Source: CANHBY01 sp031374415
GTDB lineage: Bacteria > Pseudomonadota > Gammaproteobacteria > Burkholderiales > Burkholderiaceae_C
Direction of reading: 5' to 3'
Assembly: GCA_031374415.1 (NCBI GenBank)
Contig: JANMGB010000274.1
Coordinates: 1-37,669 of the forward strand
Length of the DNA stretch: 37,669 bases
Part shown: piece after piece, positions 20,186 through 28,011 of the stretch
Layout: each line of letters opens with the position of its first letter
Position numbering within the stretch: position 1 is the first letter of the stretch
Translations under genes and position numbers: made by a program
Notes under the pieces: generated by a model
Seen by the model: only the letters and a program-made list of their open reading frames with translations
Database searches by the model: none
Told to the model about the DNA's origin: nothing

Positions 20186-20346
20186 GCGGGCTTCTCCAGC
20201 ACCGCAGAGTGGCGATGAATCCGGGCAGTGTGCGCGCTCGGTGGCGTTTTGGCTGTCTGCCAACGAACAAAGGTGGGACCCGACACTCGTCGCTCGCATC
20301 TGAGTTGCGCCGATCTGTATCACCCAGCGCGCCACGCCGGCGCAAT

Positions 20347-21066
20347 TTATGCAGCCGTCATGTCGGGCAGCAGCCGGTCGTATTCCTTCTTCACCACGGC
20401 ATAGCACTCACAGGTCCGCCGCTCCAGACCGGGTCGGTCGAGTACCGTGATGTGGCCGCGCGCATAGCGGATGAGGCCGCCCGCCTGCAGTTTCAGCGCG
20501 GCTTCGGTGACCCCTTCCCGGCGTACACCGAGCATGTTGGCAATGAGCTCCTGCGTCATCACGAGCTCATTGCCGCGCAGACGATCCAAGCTGAGTAACA
20601 GCCAGCGGCACAGTTGCTGATCGAGCGAGTGGTGGCGGTTGCAGACGGCAGTCTGCGCCATTTGCGTGATGAGGGCTTGCGTGTACCGCAGCATCAGGTG
20701 CATCACCGGCCCATTGTGATTGAAGGCGTCATTCATGGCGCGGGATCTGAGGCGGTAGCCACGACCCGCGCTTTGCACCACGGCACGGCTGGGCGTGCTG
20801 TGCCCCCCCAGGAACAGCGAGACGCCCACGACACCCTCGTTGCCGACGACAGCGATCTCGGCAGAGTGGCCGTCTTTGAGCACGAACAGCAAGGAAATAA
20901 TGGCTGTCGTCGGAAAGTACACATGACTGAGTGTGCGGCCCGATTCGTAGAGAACCAGGCCCAGTTGCAAATCAACAGGCTCGAGCAGTTCAAGCCAGGG
21001 CCGCAGCACCTCATCTGGCAGGGCGGCCAGCAGTTGATTTTCCTGAGCGTCAGACGAGGAGACCAT
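20347..21066 (-). CDS. Crp/Fnr family transcriptional regulator (copy 2)
   Basis: The product of 239 residues is a paralogue of the next gene downstream. The effector domain has LSHVYFPTTAIISLLFVLKD and AEIAVVGNEGVVGVSLFLGG; the winged helix-turn-helix has VMTQELIANMLGVRREGVTE, and the C-terminus carries the shared VLDRPGLE/CECY region. ATG 21066 has AAGG 6 bp upstream; a TTG at 21072 is less likely. Proteins of this subgroup lack the canonical cAMP-contact residues as far as can be judged by eye, and their signals are mostly unknown. A 161-bp gap separates it from copy 1, enough for a separate promoter. Confidence 0.88.
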   Translation of the reverse strand: MVSSSDAQENQLLAALPDEVLRPWLELLEPVDLQLGLVLYESGRTLSHVYFPTTAIISLLFVLKDGHSAEIAVVGNEGVVGVSLFLGGHSTPSRAVVQSAGRGYRLRSRAMNDAFNHNGPVMHLMLRYTQALITQMAQTAVCNRHHSLDQQLCRWLLLSLDRLRGNELVMTQELIANMLGVRREGVTEAALKLQAGGLIRYARGHITVLDRPGLERRTCECYAVVKKEYDRLLPDMTAA

Positions 21067-21293
21067 GCGCAACCTTCTATGAGATAAGGGTCAGGATTGG
21101 CAATGGTTGTTCGCCGCGAATCGGATGAGTGTAGCTGGGGCAGGGGCAAACCCTTTGTGCGCTGCCGCACATAGCGAGAACCCGCAGACGCGACAAGCGC
21201 GGTGGCCTCGCCGGTGGAAAGCTTCTTGTACCCCGTCGCGTTGAATTTGAAATGTTGAATTGTTGCGGGGGCCATGGCGAAGTACACAGGCTG

Positions 21294-21373
21294 CTGGATT
21301 CCCGCCTGCGCGGGAATGACATAAGGAGATGCCAAGCCCCGCGCCCGTCATCCCCGCGTAGGCGGGGATCCAG
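21294..21373. repeat. REP-like inverted pair (dRS3-type GGGAAT/ATTCCC and GGGGAT/ATCCCC)
   Basis: Two palindromic units lie in opposite orientation, 26 bp apart. Unit 1 (21294-21320) is CTGGATTCCCGC-ctg-CGCGGGAATGAC-like. Unit 2 (21347-21373) is its inverted counterpart, GTCATCCCCGC-gtag-GCGGGGATCCAG-like. This is the widespread intergenic repeat of beta- and gammaproteobacteria, translated in databases as VIPAQAGIQ-like peptides. It lies in the roughly 450-bp gap between the divergent Crp/Fnr and BON-lipoprotein genes; nothing else is recognised there. Confidence 0.85.
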
Positions 21374-21514
21374 GAGGGGGCCTCTGGCTCACTCAGGCGG
21401 GGCACCACGCAATCTGCCTGTGTGCGTGTCCCAGCGAACAGACGCCACCTGGCAAGGGGGGCAAGCTGCACCCCTGGTGCACAGCGATCACTGCGCCCAT
21501 ACCAGGAGCCCATC

Positions 21515-21829
21515 ATGAACATTCGTCATCGAGCCATCGCCACCGCCGTCATTTTTTCCGTGACCACCGTGCTCAGCGCTTGCGCGTCAACGCCCACCAC
21601 AGAGGGAACGGGCGAGTATGTCGATGACACCGTCATCACCACCAAGGTCAAGGCGGCAGTGTTCAATGCCCCCAGCCTCAAGTCGGCTGAGATCAATGTC
21701 GAAACTTTCAAAGGTCGGGTGCAGCTCAGTGGCTTTGTGAACTCACAAGATGACATCGACGCAGCGGTTCGGTTGGCGCGCGGCGTGTCGGGTGTGAGCG
21801 CGGTGACCAACAGCATGCGTCTGAAATGA
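21515..21829 (+). CDS. BON-domain lipoprotein
   Basis: A small protein of 104 residues with a lipoprotein signal peptide: MNIRHR, a hydrophobic core, and the lipobox LSAC with the lipidated C23. A single BON domain (about residues 34-103) follows, with DDTVITTKVKAAVFNAPSLK and GRVQLSGFVNSQDDIDAA. BON proteins (OsmY, DolP relatives) bind phospholipids or stabilise the envelope, and are often stress-induced. ATG 21515 has AGGAG at 21504-21508. The transglutaminase-like gene begins 7 bp after the stop, so the two are probably co-transcribed. Confidence 0.92.
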   Translation: MNIRHRAIATAVIFSVTTVLSACASTPTTEGTGEYVDDTVITTKVKAAVFNAPSLKSAEINVETFKGRVQLSGFVNSQDDIDAAVRLARGVSGVSAVTNSMRLK

Positions 21830-21836
21830 GGATGCC

Positions 21837-22874
21837 ATGATGCACAGCGTCTTACTCAGCCGTAAAACCATGCCTCCCCGAGACTGCGACTTCGACGCCC
21901 CGGGTTGGCGTGTGCGCGTCGAGTTGAAAATCACTCTAGAGTATGAGGTCGTTAGCCCTCGTGGCGCGGATTTCATCTTTCATGTTCATGCGGCACACAC
22001 CCCACGTCAAACCGTGACGGCCGAGAGTTTGCAACTGAGTCAGGCCATTTTGGCGCAGCTCCACACCGACCCCATGACGGGCAATCGCGTTTTATGTTTG
22101 CATGCCTTGCCCGGGCCGTTGAGCTTGGTCTATGCGGCCACGGTGGATTTGGTTCACCACAGCGCAGACCCGTCCACCCTGCGTGAAGTGCCCGTGAGTG
22201 AGCTCCCCGCTGAGGTGCTGGGCTACCTCTACCCCAGTCGCTACTGTCAGTCTGACCGCTTGGTCGCACGGGCCGCGAAAGAGTTCGGCCACCTGCCGCC
22301 GGGCTATGGCCGCGTGTTGGCCATTCGCGACTGGGTGCGCCAGCATGTGAGCTTTCAATCAGGCAGCTCCAACGGGGGAACCTCGGCACTGGACACCTTG
22401 GTGGGTCAGGCGGGCGTATGCCGTGATTTTGCGCATCTGATGATTGCACTTTGCCGCAGCCTCAACATTCCCGCCCGGTTTGTCACGGGCACCGACTATG
22501 GCGCAGACCCTGCCTTGGGTCCACCTGACTTCCATGCCTATGTGGAGGCGTATGTGGGTCACGGCTGGTACATTTTTGACCCCTCAGGGACCGGTATCCC
22601 GATGGGCTTTGCCCGCCTGAGTACCGGGCGTGACGCCACAGACGTGGCCTTCGCCACGATTTTCGGCGCCTTCACCTCCAAGGCGCCTGTCGTTCACACC
22701 CGGGCGATTGAGGACATGCGGCACCACATCGTCTTGCCCCGACATCAATCGCAGGCGCTGTCCAGCGACCCCGGTTACCCGCGCAGGGGCCATGTGCTCA
22801 GTGGCCTGATGCAAGATTCGGGGGGCTTGTCGCTGAAGCACCGCAAGCTGCCTTCGGTCGAGTCGGTGTGGTGA
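21837..22874 (+). CDS. Transglutaminase-like cysteine protease family protein
   Basis: A 345-residue cytosolic-looking protein with an N-terminal beta domain followed by a transglutaminase-like core. The catalytic triad is visible: C195 in AGVCRDFAHL, H233 in PDFHAYVEAYV and D248 in FDPSGTGIP. Bacterial members act as proteases or peptide ligases and are often found near alpha-E and circularly-permuted ATP-grasp proteins; none are here. ATG 21837 has GAGG just upstream; ATG 21840 and 21870 are alternatives. It probably shares a transcript with the BON lipoprotein. It converges on leuA with only 6 bp between the two stops. Confidence 0.9.
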   Translation: MMHSVLLSRKTMPPRDCDFDAPGWRVRVELKITLEYEVVSPRGADFIFHVHAAHTPRQTVTAESLQLSQAILAQLHTDPMTGNRVLCLHALPGPLSLVYAATVDLVHHSADPSTLREVPVSELPAEVLGYLYPSRYCQSDRLVARAAKEFGHLPPGYGRVLAIRDWVRQHVSFQSGSSNGGTSALDTLVGQAGVCRDFAHLMIALCRSLNIPARFVTGTDYGADPALGPPDFHAYVEAYVGHGWYIFDPSGTGIPMGFARLSTGRDATDVAFATIFGAFTSKAPVVHTRAIEDMRHHIVLPRHQSQALSSDPGYPRRGHVLSGLMQDSGGLSLKHRKLPSVESVW

Positions 22875-22880
22875 GTGGGC

Positions 22881-24587
22881 TCAGGTGGGCGGCGCGACAG
22901 GCCGCATGGTGGGCGGCATCAGGCCGGCGCCCACCCGCTGCGCCGCGTGCAAGAGGGCTTGCAGCGAGGCGCTGACGATGTCGGTGTCGTGCCCCACGCC
23001 AAAGCGCGAGCCCGTTGTCCCCGCCAGTGCCACTTCAACCACGGCCATGGCGTGGGCAGCGGCGCCGCTGCCCACCGCACGCTCCTCAAAGTCCACGATG
23101 CACAAGCCCCAGCCGAGGGCGTTCACTGCCGCATCCATCGGCCCGGCTCCTTGGCCGTGCAGCGCATGTCTTTGACCGTTCACGCTGATCTCCAGAACAA
23201 TCGCTTGGCCCTTGGGGTGGGGGCTCAGTTGGTGGCTGACATAGCGCAGCACGGGCTGAGCGGTGTCGGTGGGCTCAGGCTGCAGGTAGGTCGTCTGGAA
23301 CAAGGCCCACAACTGCGCCGAGTTCATCTCAGACTCGCTGCTGTCGGTGTACTGTTGAACCACGGCGCTGAACTCAATTTGCATGCGCCGCGGCATGACG
23401 ACGCCATGATCGCGCTCCAGCAGGTACGCAATCCCTCCCTTGCCCGATTGGCTGTTGACGCGGATCACGCTGTCGTAGGTGCGCCCCAAATCGGCCGGGT
23501 CAATGGGCAGGTAGGGCACTTGCCACACCTGGTCAGCGCGCTGCGCGGCCAAGCCCTTTTTGATGGCATCTTGGTGCGAGCCGGAAAACGCGGTGAACAC
23601 CAAATCCCCCACATAGGGATGGCGCGGGTGAATGGGCAGCTGCGTGCAGTCTTCGATGGTGCGGGCCACGGCATTGATGTCGGAAAAATCCAGACCCGGG
23701 TCCACCCCCTGGGTGTAAAGGTTGAGCGCCAAAGTCACGATGTCCACATTGCCGCTGCGCTCGCCATTGCCAAACAGGCATCCCTCAACCCGTTGGGCGC
23801 CGGCCAACTGCGCCAACTCCGATGCCGCAACACCGGTGCCGCGGTCGTTGTGGGTGTGAACCGACAGGATCACATGCTCGCGTCGCTCCAGGTGGCGGTG
23901 CATCCACTCGACCTGATCGGCAAACACATTGGGTGTCGCATTCTCCACCGTGGCGGGCAGGTTGAGGATGATGGGTCGTCCGGGTCCGGCATCCCACGCG
24001 CGGATGGCCGCATGGCAGGCACGCAATGACATGGGCAATTCGGTCATGCTGAAGGTCTCGGGCGAGTACTGCAACACCCACTCCGTCTGCGGCTGGGCAT
24101 CCGTGAGCCGCTTGAGGATCCTCACATGACGCTCCACCAAAGCAATCACTTCGTCTTCGCTCAGGCCAAATACGATGTTGCGCCAGGCGGGGGCGGTGGC
24201 GTTATAGAGGTGCACGATCGCACGCCGTGCACCCTGCAGCGAGGCCACCGTGCGCTCAATCAAGTCTTCGCGCGCTTGTGTGATCACCATCGGGGTGACC
24301 TCTTGACCGAGGTGATCCTCCTCAATGAGGCGCCTCACGAAGTTGAAATCAGTTTGTGAAGCGGCGGGGAACCCGACCTCAATCTCCTTGAAGCCCACCT
24401 GCACCAGGGTGTTGAACAGGCGCAATTTGGTGTCGCCGTTCATGGGTTCAAACAAGGCTTGGTTGCCGTCGCGCAAGTCGGTCGACAACCAGATGGGGGG
24501 TGCAGTCAACACGCGGCTCGGCCATTGGCGGTCTGCCAGCGCAATAGGGGGGAAGGGGCGGTACTTGGTGTGTGGATGAGAAATCAT
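22881..24587 (-). CDS. leuA: 2-isopropylmalate synthase (long form)
   Basis: LeuA condenses acetyl-CoA with 2-oxoisovalerate, the first committed step of leucine synthesis. The product of 568 residues is the long LeuA type seen in Actinobacteria and some proteobacteria, not the roughly 510-residue enterobacterial form. The TIM barrel begins at PIWLSTDLRDGNQAL (catalytic Arg and metal-binding Asp), has the metal motif HTHNDRGTG and GNGERSGNVD, and the C-terminal allosteric (leucine-binding) domain starts near residue 430. ATG 24587 matches the family N-terminus MISHPHTKYRPFPPI; an in-frame start at 24626 adds 13 residues with no support. No other leu or ilv gene is adjacent. Confidence 0.95.
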   Translation of the reverse strand: MISHPHTKYRPFPPIALADRQWPSRVLTAPPIWLSTDLRDGNQALFEPMNGDTKLRLFNTLVQVGFKEIEVGFPAASQTDFNFVRRLIEEDHLGQEVTPMVITQAREDLIERTVASLQGARRAIVHLYNATAPAWRNIVFGLSEDEVIALVERHVRILKRLTDAQPQTEWVLQYSPETFSMTELPMSLRACHAAIRAWDAGPGRPIILNLPATVENATPNVFADQVEWMHRHLERREHVILSVHTHNDRGTGVAASELAQLAGAQRVEGCLFGNGERSGNVDIVTLALNLYTQGVDPGLDFSDINAVARTIEDCTQLPIHPRHPYVGDLVFTAFSGSHQDAIKKGLAAQRADQVWQVPYLPIDPADLGRTYDSVIRVNSQSGKGGIAYLLERDHGVVMPRRMQIEFSAVVQQYTDSSESEMNSAQLWALFQTTYLQPEPTDTAQPVLRYVSHQLSPHPKGQAIVLEISVNGQRHALHGQGAGPMDAAVNALGWGLCIVDFEERAVGSGAAAHAMAVVEVALAGTTGSRFGVGHDTDIVSASLQALLHAAQRVGAGLMPPTMRPVAPPT

Positions 24588-25217
24588 GACAAAGCCAATC
24601 GAATCACAGAGAACACAGGCTTGCACTGAGGGTGCAATCGGGTGTCTCCCCTGCCGTCACACCGCAAGGGCGGTGACGGGTTCGATGGCCGGGATCAGGG
24701 GGAGATCAAAAAGGGCGCTGGGGGTACGTTGCGGGCGAAGCCTTCGCAGGTACCAGGCGCCAGTCGAGCAGACCCCGGCCTGGTGTCAGGTCTAGTAGAC
24801 CTGACAACGCTAGGCTTAGCGATAGCGAAAGGGGGGGCGTCGATAACATAGGGGGCTATGCTAACCGGCCGCCGCCGCCAGGTCAAACGCCCGGTCTTAT
24901 GCGTCCCGGTGGCACGGCCCACTGGCAAGTCCCCGCATGAATCGAACGCAGGCCACTCCTTGGCATCGCCAAGTCTCACTTGATTGGCGACAATAGGAGG
25001 GCGGAGTGAGCGGTGGCTTGCCGTTCGCTGAGTCCACCAAGCCCATACCCACAACAAACAAGGCAGGCAGGGAACCGTTCGATTTCAGCAAACATTCGAC
25101 CGACCTGAAGGTCGGTGTGTGGGCTGTTGGAAGGGGTTTGCATCCCCTGCCTTTGAGTCGCCCCTTCGGGGCTCTCCGGCCTGAAGGCCGGGGTTTCAAA
25201 CCTATGTCAGTTTTTTG
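24588..25217. other. 630-bp gene-free, hairpin-rich stretch (possible insertion-sequence relic)
   Basis: No convincing gene is seen; open frames of 69-120 codons on both strands resemble no family. The left part is the leuA upstream region. It has the perfect palindrome TGTCAGGTCT-AGT-AGACCTGACA (24784-24806) and CGCTA-GGCT-TAGCG (24808-24821). The right part (about 25098-25197) has a row of short GC hairpins: CCGACC-TGAA-GGTCGG, GCCCC-TTC-GGGGC and CCGGCC-TGAA-GGCCGG, then GGTTTCAAACC. Such a row, ending in a GAAGG-type hairpin and a TTTCAAAC-like sequence, resembles the right end/omega-RNA region of IS200/IS605-type elements. I see no transposase, so this is tentative. Confidence 0.4.
24784..24806. 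promoter_or_regulatory. Perfect 10-bp-arm palindrome upstream of leuA
   Basis: TGTCAGGTCT and AGACCTGACA are separated by AGT, about 200 bp upstream of the leuA start. It could be an operator or an RNA hairpin. No T-run follows on either strand, so it is not a clear terminator. Function unknown. Confidence 0.4.
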
Positions 25218-26306
25218 ATGAAACATCTTTTATTGCTTGGCGGGGGGGCGGCACACCTCCAGGTCTTACGTTCCTTGGCCCGCGGCAGCTTGGCCTCGGC
25301 ACACGTGAGCCTGGTGGTGCCGTTTCCACGCCCCGTCCCTGCGGGCCGGCTGGCCGGCTTTGTGGCTGGCCACCACAGTGTGGACGAAGGCAGTGTGCTC
25401 TTGCCTGATCTGGCCAATGCGGCCAATGTTCAATTCGTTCTCGCGCAGCCCACGGCGCTCAACGTTGCCGAGCGCACCGTGACCCTCGCTGATGGTCGCG
25501 TGATGGGCTACGACGTCCTGAGCTTAGACACCGGGCCCGTCATGAATCGCGATGCGATCCCGGGGGCACGCGGCCGTGCGCTGTTTGTGCGTCCCATTGA
25601 GCACTTCGCCCAACTCTGGGGCGGCTTATTGCAATTGGCCGCGGAGCGGGCTTTGAGTGTGGTGGTTTTGGGCGGCGACGCTCTGGCTGTCGAGCTCGCT
25701 TTGGCTTTGCAGTGCCGCCTGAACACGCAGGCCCGTGTCAGCCTGGTCACCGGTGGCGCGGCGCCCTTGGCCGAGCGCTCGGCGGCCGTGCAGCAGCATG
25801 GTCGTGCGGCCCTTAAGCGCTTGGGCGTGACCGTTATCGAGGACGCTTGTACCGACATCACCGCCGCCCACGTGGTTTTGCGTGGGGGGGGGCGTTTGGT
25901 CTGCGATGCGCCAATTGCCGCGTGGGCGCCGGATGCGCCCACGTGGTTGGCCGACAGCGGCTTGGCCTTGGATGCGCACGGCTTCGTGCTGACAGGGCCC
26001 ACACTGCAAAGCAGCTCGCACCCGGCCGTGTTCGCGGTGGGTGAACTTGTATCGCGTGCTGATTTGTCACCCGGACAGGGCCTGAATGCTGCTCAGGCGG
26101 CCTCGACCTTGAGCACCAACTTGCGCCGCCATGTGTCCACGGGTCAACTCATGCGCCACTCGTTCACGAGCCACGTTGTTGATTTTGTCAGCTGCGCTGA
26201 CCGACGCGCCATCGTGTCCTGGGGCGACTACACGGCCGAGGGCCGCTGGGTTTGGCGCGTGAAAAACTGGCTCGATGGGCGCCGAACCGCGCGTCAGGCC
26301 GCTTGA
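25218..26306 (+). CDS. NDH-like FAD-dependent pyridine nucleotide-disulphide oxidoreductase
   Basis: The product of 362 residues has the N-terminal dinucleotide motif LLLGGGAAHLQVLRSLARG (FAD binding), a second nucleotide-binding segment VVVLGGDALAVELALAL near residue 155 in place of the NAD motif, and the C-terminal FAD box HPAVFAVGELV. It resembles the NDH-like oxidoreductase module found fused to SelD in some bacteria (COG1252-type), but no SelD domain is present here. The partner is probably a quinone or another small acceptor (inference). ATG 25218 follows a T6 run; TTG 25215 overlaps it in frame. It converges on ccmD with an 18-bp gap. Confidence 0.85.
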   Translation: MKHLLLLGGGAAHLQVLRSLARGSLASAHVSLVVPFPRPVPAGRLAGFVAGHHSVDEGSVLLPDLANAANVQFVLAQPTALNVAERTVTLADGRVMGYDVLSLDTGPVMNRDAIPGARGRALFVRPIEHFAQLWGGLLQLAAERALSVVVLGGDALAVELALALQCRLNTQARVSLVTGGAAPLAERSAAVQQHGRAALKRLGVTVIEDACTDITAAHVVLRGGGRLVCDAPIAAWAPDAPTWLADSGLALDAHGFVLTGPTLQSSSHPAVFAVGELVSRADLSPGQGLNAAQAASTLSTNLRRHVSTGQLMRHSFTSHVVDFVSCADRRAIVSWGDYTAEGRWVWRVKNWLDGRRTARQAA

Positions 26307-26324
26307 GGGGGGGGGCAGGCCGGC

Positions 26325-26534
26325 TCAATCCGAGCCAGGCTGATCCGACCCCACGCTGGCCTTGGCCTGCAACTGCTCCAGCAAGCGCAGCCGGCCGCGC
26401 CGCAACACCATCACCTCAATCGCCAGCGCAGCGAAGCTCACGCCAAACGAGCCCCACACATACAGGCCATACCCACCCATCGCCAGGAACTCGGCCAGAC
26501 TGGCCCACTGAATGCTCAAGTCTGTCAGGCTCAT
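26325..26534 (-). CDS. ccmD: Haem exporter protein CcmD (small membrane protein)
   Basis: The product of 69 residues has one hydrophobic helix (EFLAMGGYGLYVWGSFGVSF, about residues 15-45) followed by a basic tail (VLRRGRLRLLEQL), as expected for CcmD. CcmD is a short protein needed to release holo-CcmE from the CcmABC complex. ATG 26534 overlaps the ccmC stop as ATGA, so it is the last gene of this run. No ccmE follows; the convergent FAD gene ends 18 bp away. It is called mainly by position and topology, because CcmD is poorly conserved. Confidence 0.85.
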   Translation of the reverse strand: MSLTDLSIQWASLAEFLAMGGYGLYVWGSFGVSFAALAIEVMVLRRGRLRLLEQLQAKASVGSDQPGSD

Positions 26535-27256
26535 GTCAGAGTCTCCCGAACCCAGGTGGCATGCTGTTCGCGCTCCAAAATCAAATTTCGCGCGCGCATC
26601 AGCGTCACAGCAATCGAGTACATCCAAAACGCCAGCGCCATGATCAACATGCCCATCAACATGGGTGCGGCCATGCTCGGCGCCTGGGTCAGGCTGACCG
26701 ACGCTCCCTGGTGCAAGGTGTTCCACCACTTCACGGAAAAATAAATGATCGGCACATTGATCACCCCCACCAAGGCCAGCACGGCCGCGGCCCGATCAGC
26801 CCGTCTCACATCATCGATCGCAGCGTGCAGTGACAAGTAGCCGATATAGAGAAACAGCAAAATCAACTCGGACGTCAGGCGTGCATCCCAGACCCACCAA
26901 GTGCCCCAGGTGGGCTTGCCCCACAAGGCCCCGGTCCACAAGGCAATGAAGGTCATCAAGGCCCCGGTGGGTGCCAGGGCCAAGGCCAACACCGAGGCCA
27001 ACCTTGCGTTGAACACCAAACCCACCCCCGCCCACAGTGCCATCGCCACGTAAATCACCATCGACATCCACGCCGCTGGCACGTGGATGTAAATAATCCG
27101 GTAAGAGTTGCCCTGCTGGGCATCGGTGGGCGCCAGCAGCATCCCCAACACCAAGCCCGCCACGGTGAGCAACGCCGCGAGGGCGCTGAACACCGGAATG
27201 GCCCGGCCCGCGAGGGGGTAAAAGCGCTGCGGCGCCGCGTAGTGAAACCAGTTCAT
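26531..27256 (-). CDS. ccmC: Haem-handling protein CcmC
   Basis: CcmC loads haem onto the chaperone CcmE in the inner membrane. The 241-residue product has six hydrophobic segments and the haem-binding tryptophan-rich motif WGTWWVWDARLTSELIL between predicted helices 3 and 4. Family histidines flank it: H in YIHVPAAWMS and H in WWNTLHQG. ATG 27256 (MNWFHYA) is chosen; a GTG two codons upstream is possible. It starts 47 bp after the ccmB stop and overlaps ccmD by ATGA. Confidence 0.95.
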   Translation of the reverse strand: MNWFHYAAPQRFYPLAGRAIPVFSALAALLTVAGLVLGMLLAPTDAQQGNSYRIIYIHVPAAWMSMVIYVAMALWAGVGLVFNARLASVLALALAPTGALMTFIALWTGALWGKPTWGTWWVWDARLTSELILLFLYIGYLSLHAAIDDVRRADRAAAVLALVGVINVPIIYFSVKWWNTLHQGASVSLTQAPSMAAPMLMGMLIMALAFWMYSIAVTLMRARNLILEREQHATWVRETLT

Positions 27257-27303
27257 GAACACCCCCCCATCAGGTCAGTATCAAGGCGCGTATTGTGCCC
27301 GCC

Positions 27304-28011
27304 TCATTCAAGCGAAATCCGCAGCGCAGTCGACGCTGCGAACGGCGCCAGCACCAGCGCCACCAGCAACATCGCCCCCAGCACTGAAAAATGCCCCCCC
27401 ACCGCCAGCCCTGCCACACTGTCTTGCACGGCCGATGCGCCAAAAATCAGCACGGGCATCACCAAAGGCAGCACCAACAGCGACACCAGGACGCCCCCGC
27501 CTCGCACCCCCACCGTGAGGGCCGCGCCAATGGCCCCCACCAAACTCAGCAAGGGGGTGCCCAGCAGCAACGATGCACACAACACAGCGATAGCCTGCCC
27601 GGAAAGGTCAAACTGAACCGCAATCACGGGCGAGGCCACCACCAGCAACAACCCTGACGACAACCAATGGGCCAACACCTTGCCCATCACCAAGACGGGC
27701 AGAGGCGTGGCACTGAGCAACAACTGCTCCAAGGTGCCGTCTTGGTAATCGTCCGTGAACAAGCGGTTCAACGACAACATCGAGGCCAACAATGCGGCCA
27801 CCCACACTACGCCTGGCCCCAAGGTGCGCAGCAGGGCCGGCTCCGGCCCCACGCCCAAAGGGAACAAACTCACCACCATGGCAAAAAACACCAAGGCGGC
27901 GCCTGTGTCAGCGCGACGGCGAAGGGCCAGTTTCAGGTCGCGGCGAAAAATACCCCAGCCCCCCGCCAGCCACGACACCGAGGGCAGCTCAGGCAAGGGG
28001 GTCGTGCTCAC
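27304..28011 (-). CDS. ccmB: Haem exporter permease CcmB
   Basis: CcmB is the membrane partner of the ABC protein CcmA. The 235-residue product has six hydrophobic segments and the family features FRRDLKLALRRRADTGAALV, FFAMVVSLFPLGVGPE and SLNRLFTDDYQDGTLEQLLL. The start is GTG 28011, overlapping the ccmA stop as GTGA. It lies between ccmA and ccmC in the usual order. Confidence 0.95.
   Translation of the reverse strand: MSTTPLPELPSVSWLAGGWGIFRRDLKLALRRRADTGAALVFFAMVVSLFPLGVGPEPALLRTLGPGVVWVAALLASMLSLNRLFTDDYQDGTLEQLLLSATPLPVLVMGKVLAHWLSSGLLLVVASPVIAVQFDLSGQAIAVLCASLLLGTPLLSLVGAIGAALTVGVRGGGVLVSLLVLPLVMPVLIFGASAVQDSVAGLAVGGHFSVLGAMLLVALVLAPFAASTALRISLE

Noticed and set aside
22875..24029. 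384-codon open frame on the + strand
   Set aside because: Antisense of leuA, which has clear catalytic motifs on the other strand.
25006..25217. Small + strand open frame before the FAD gene
   Set aside because: Its 3' half is the hairpin-rich row; the translation is the low-complexity type commonly produced by such repeats.
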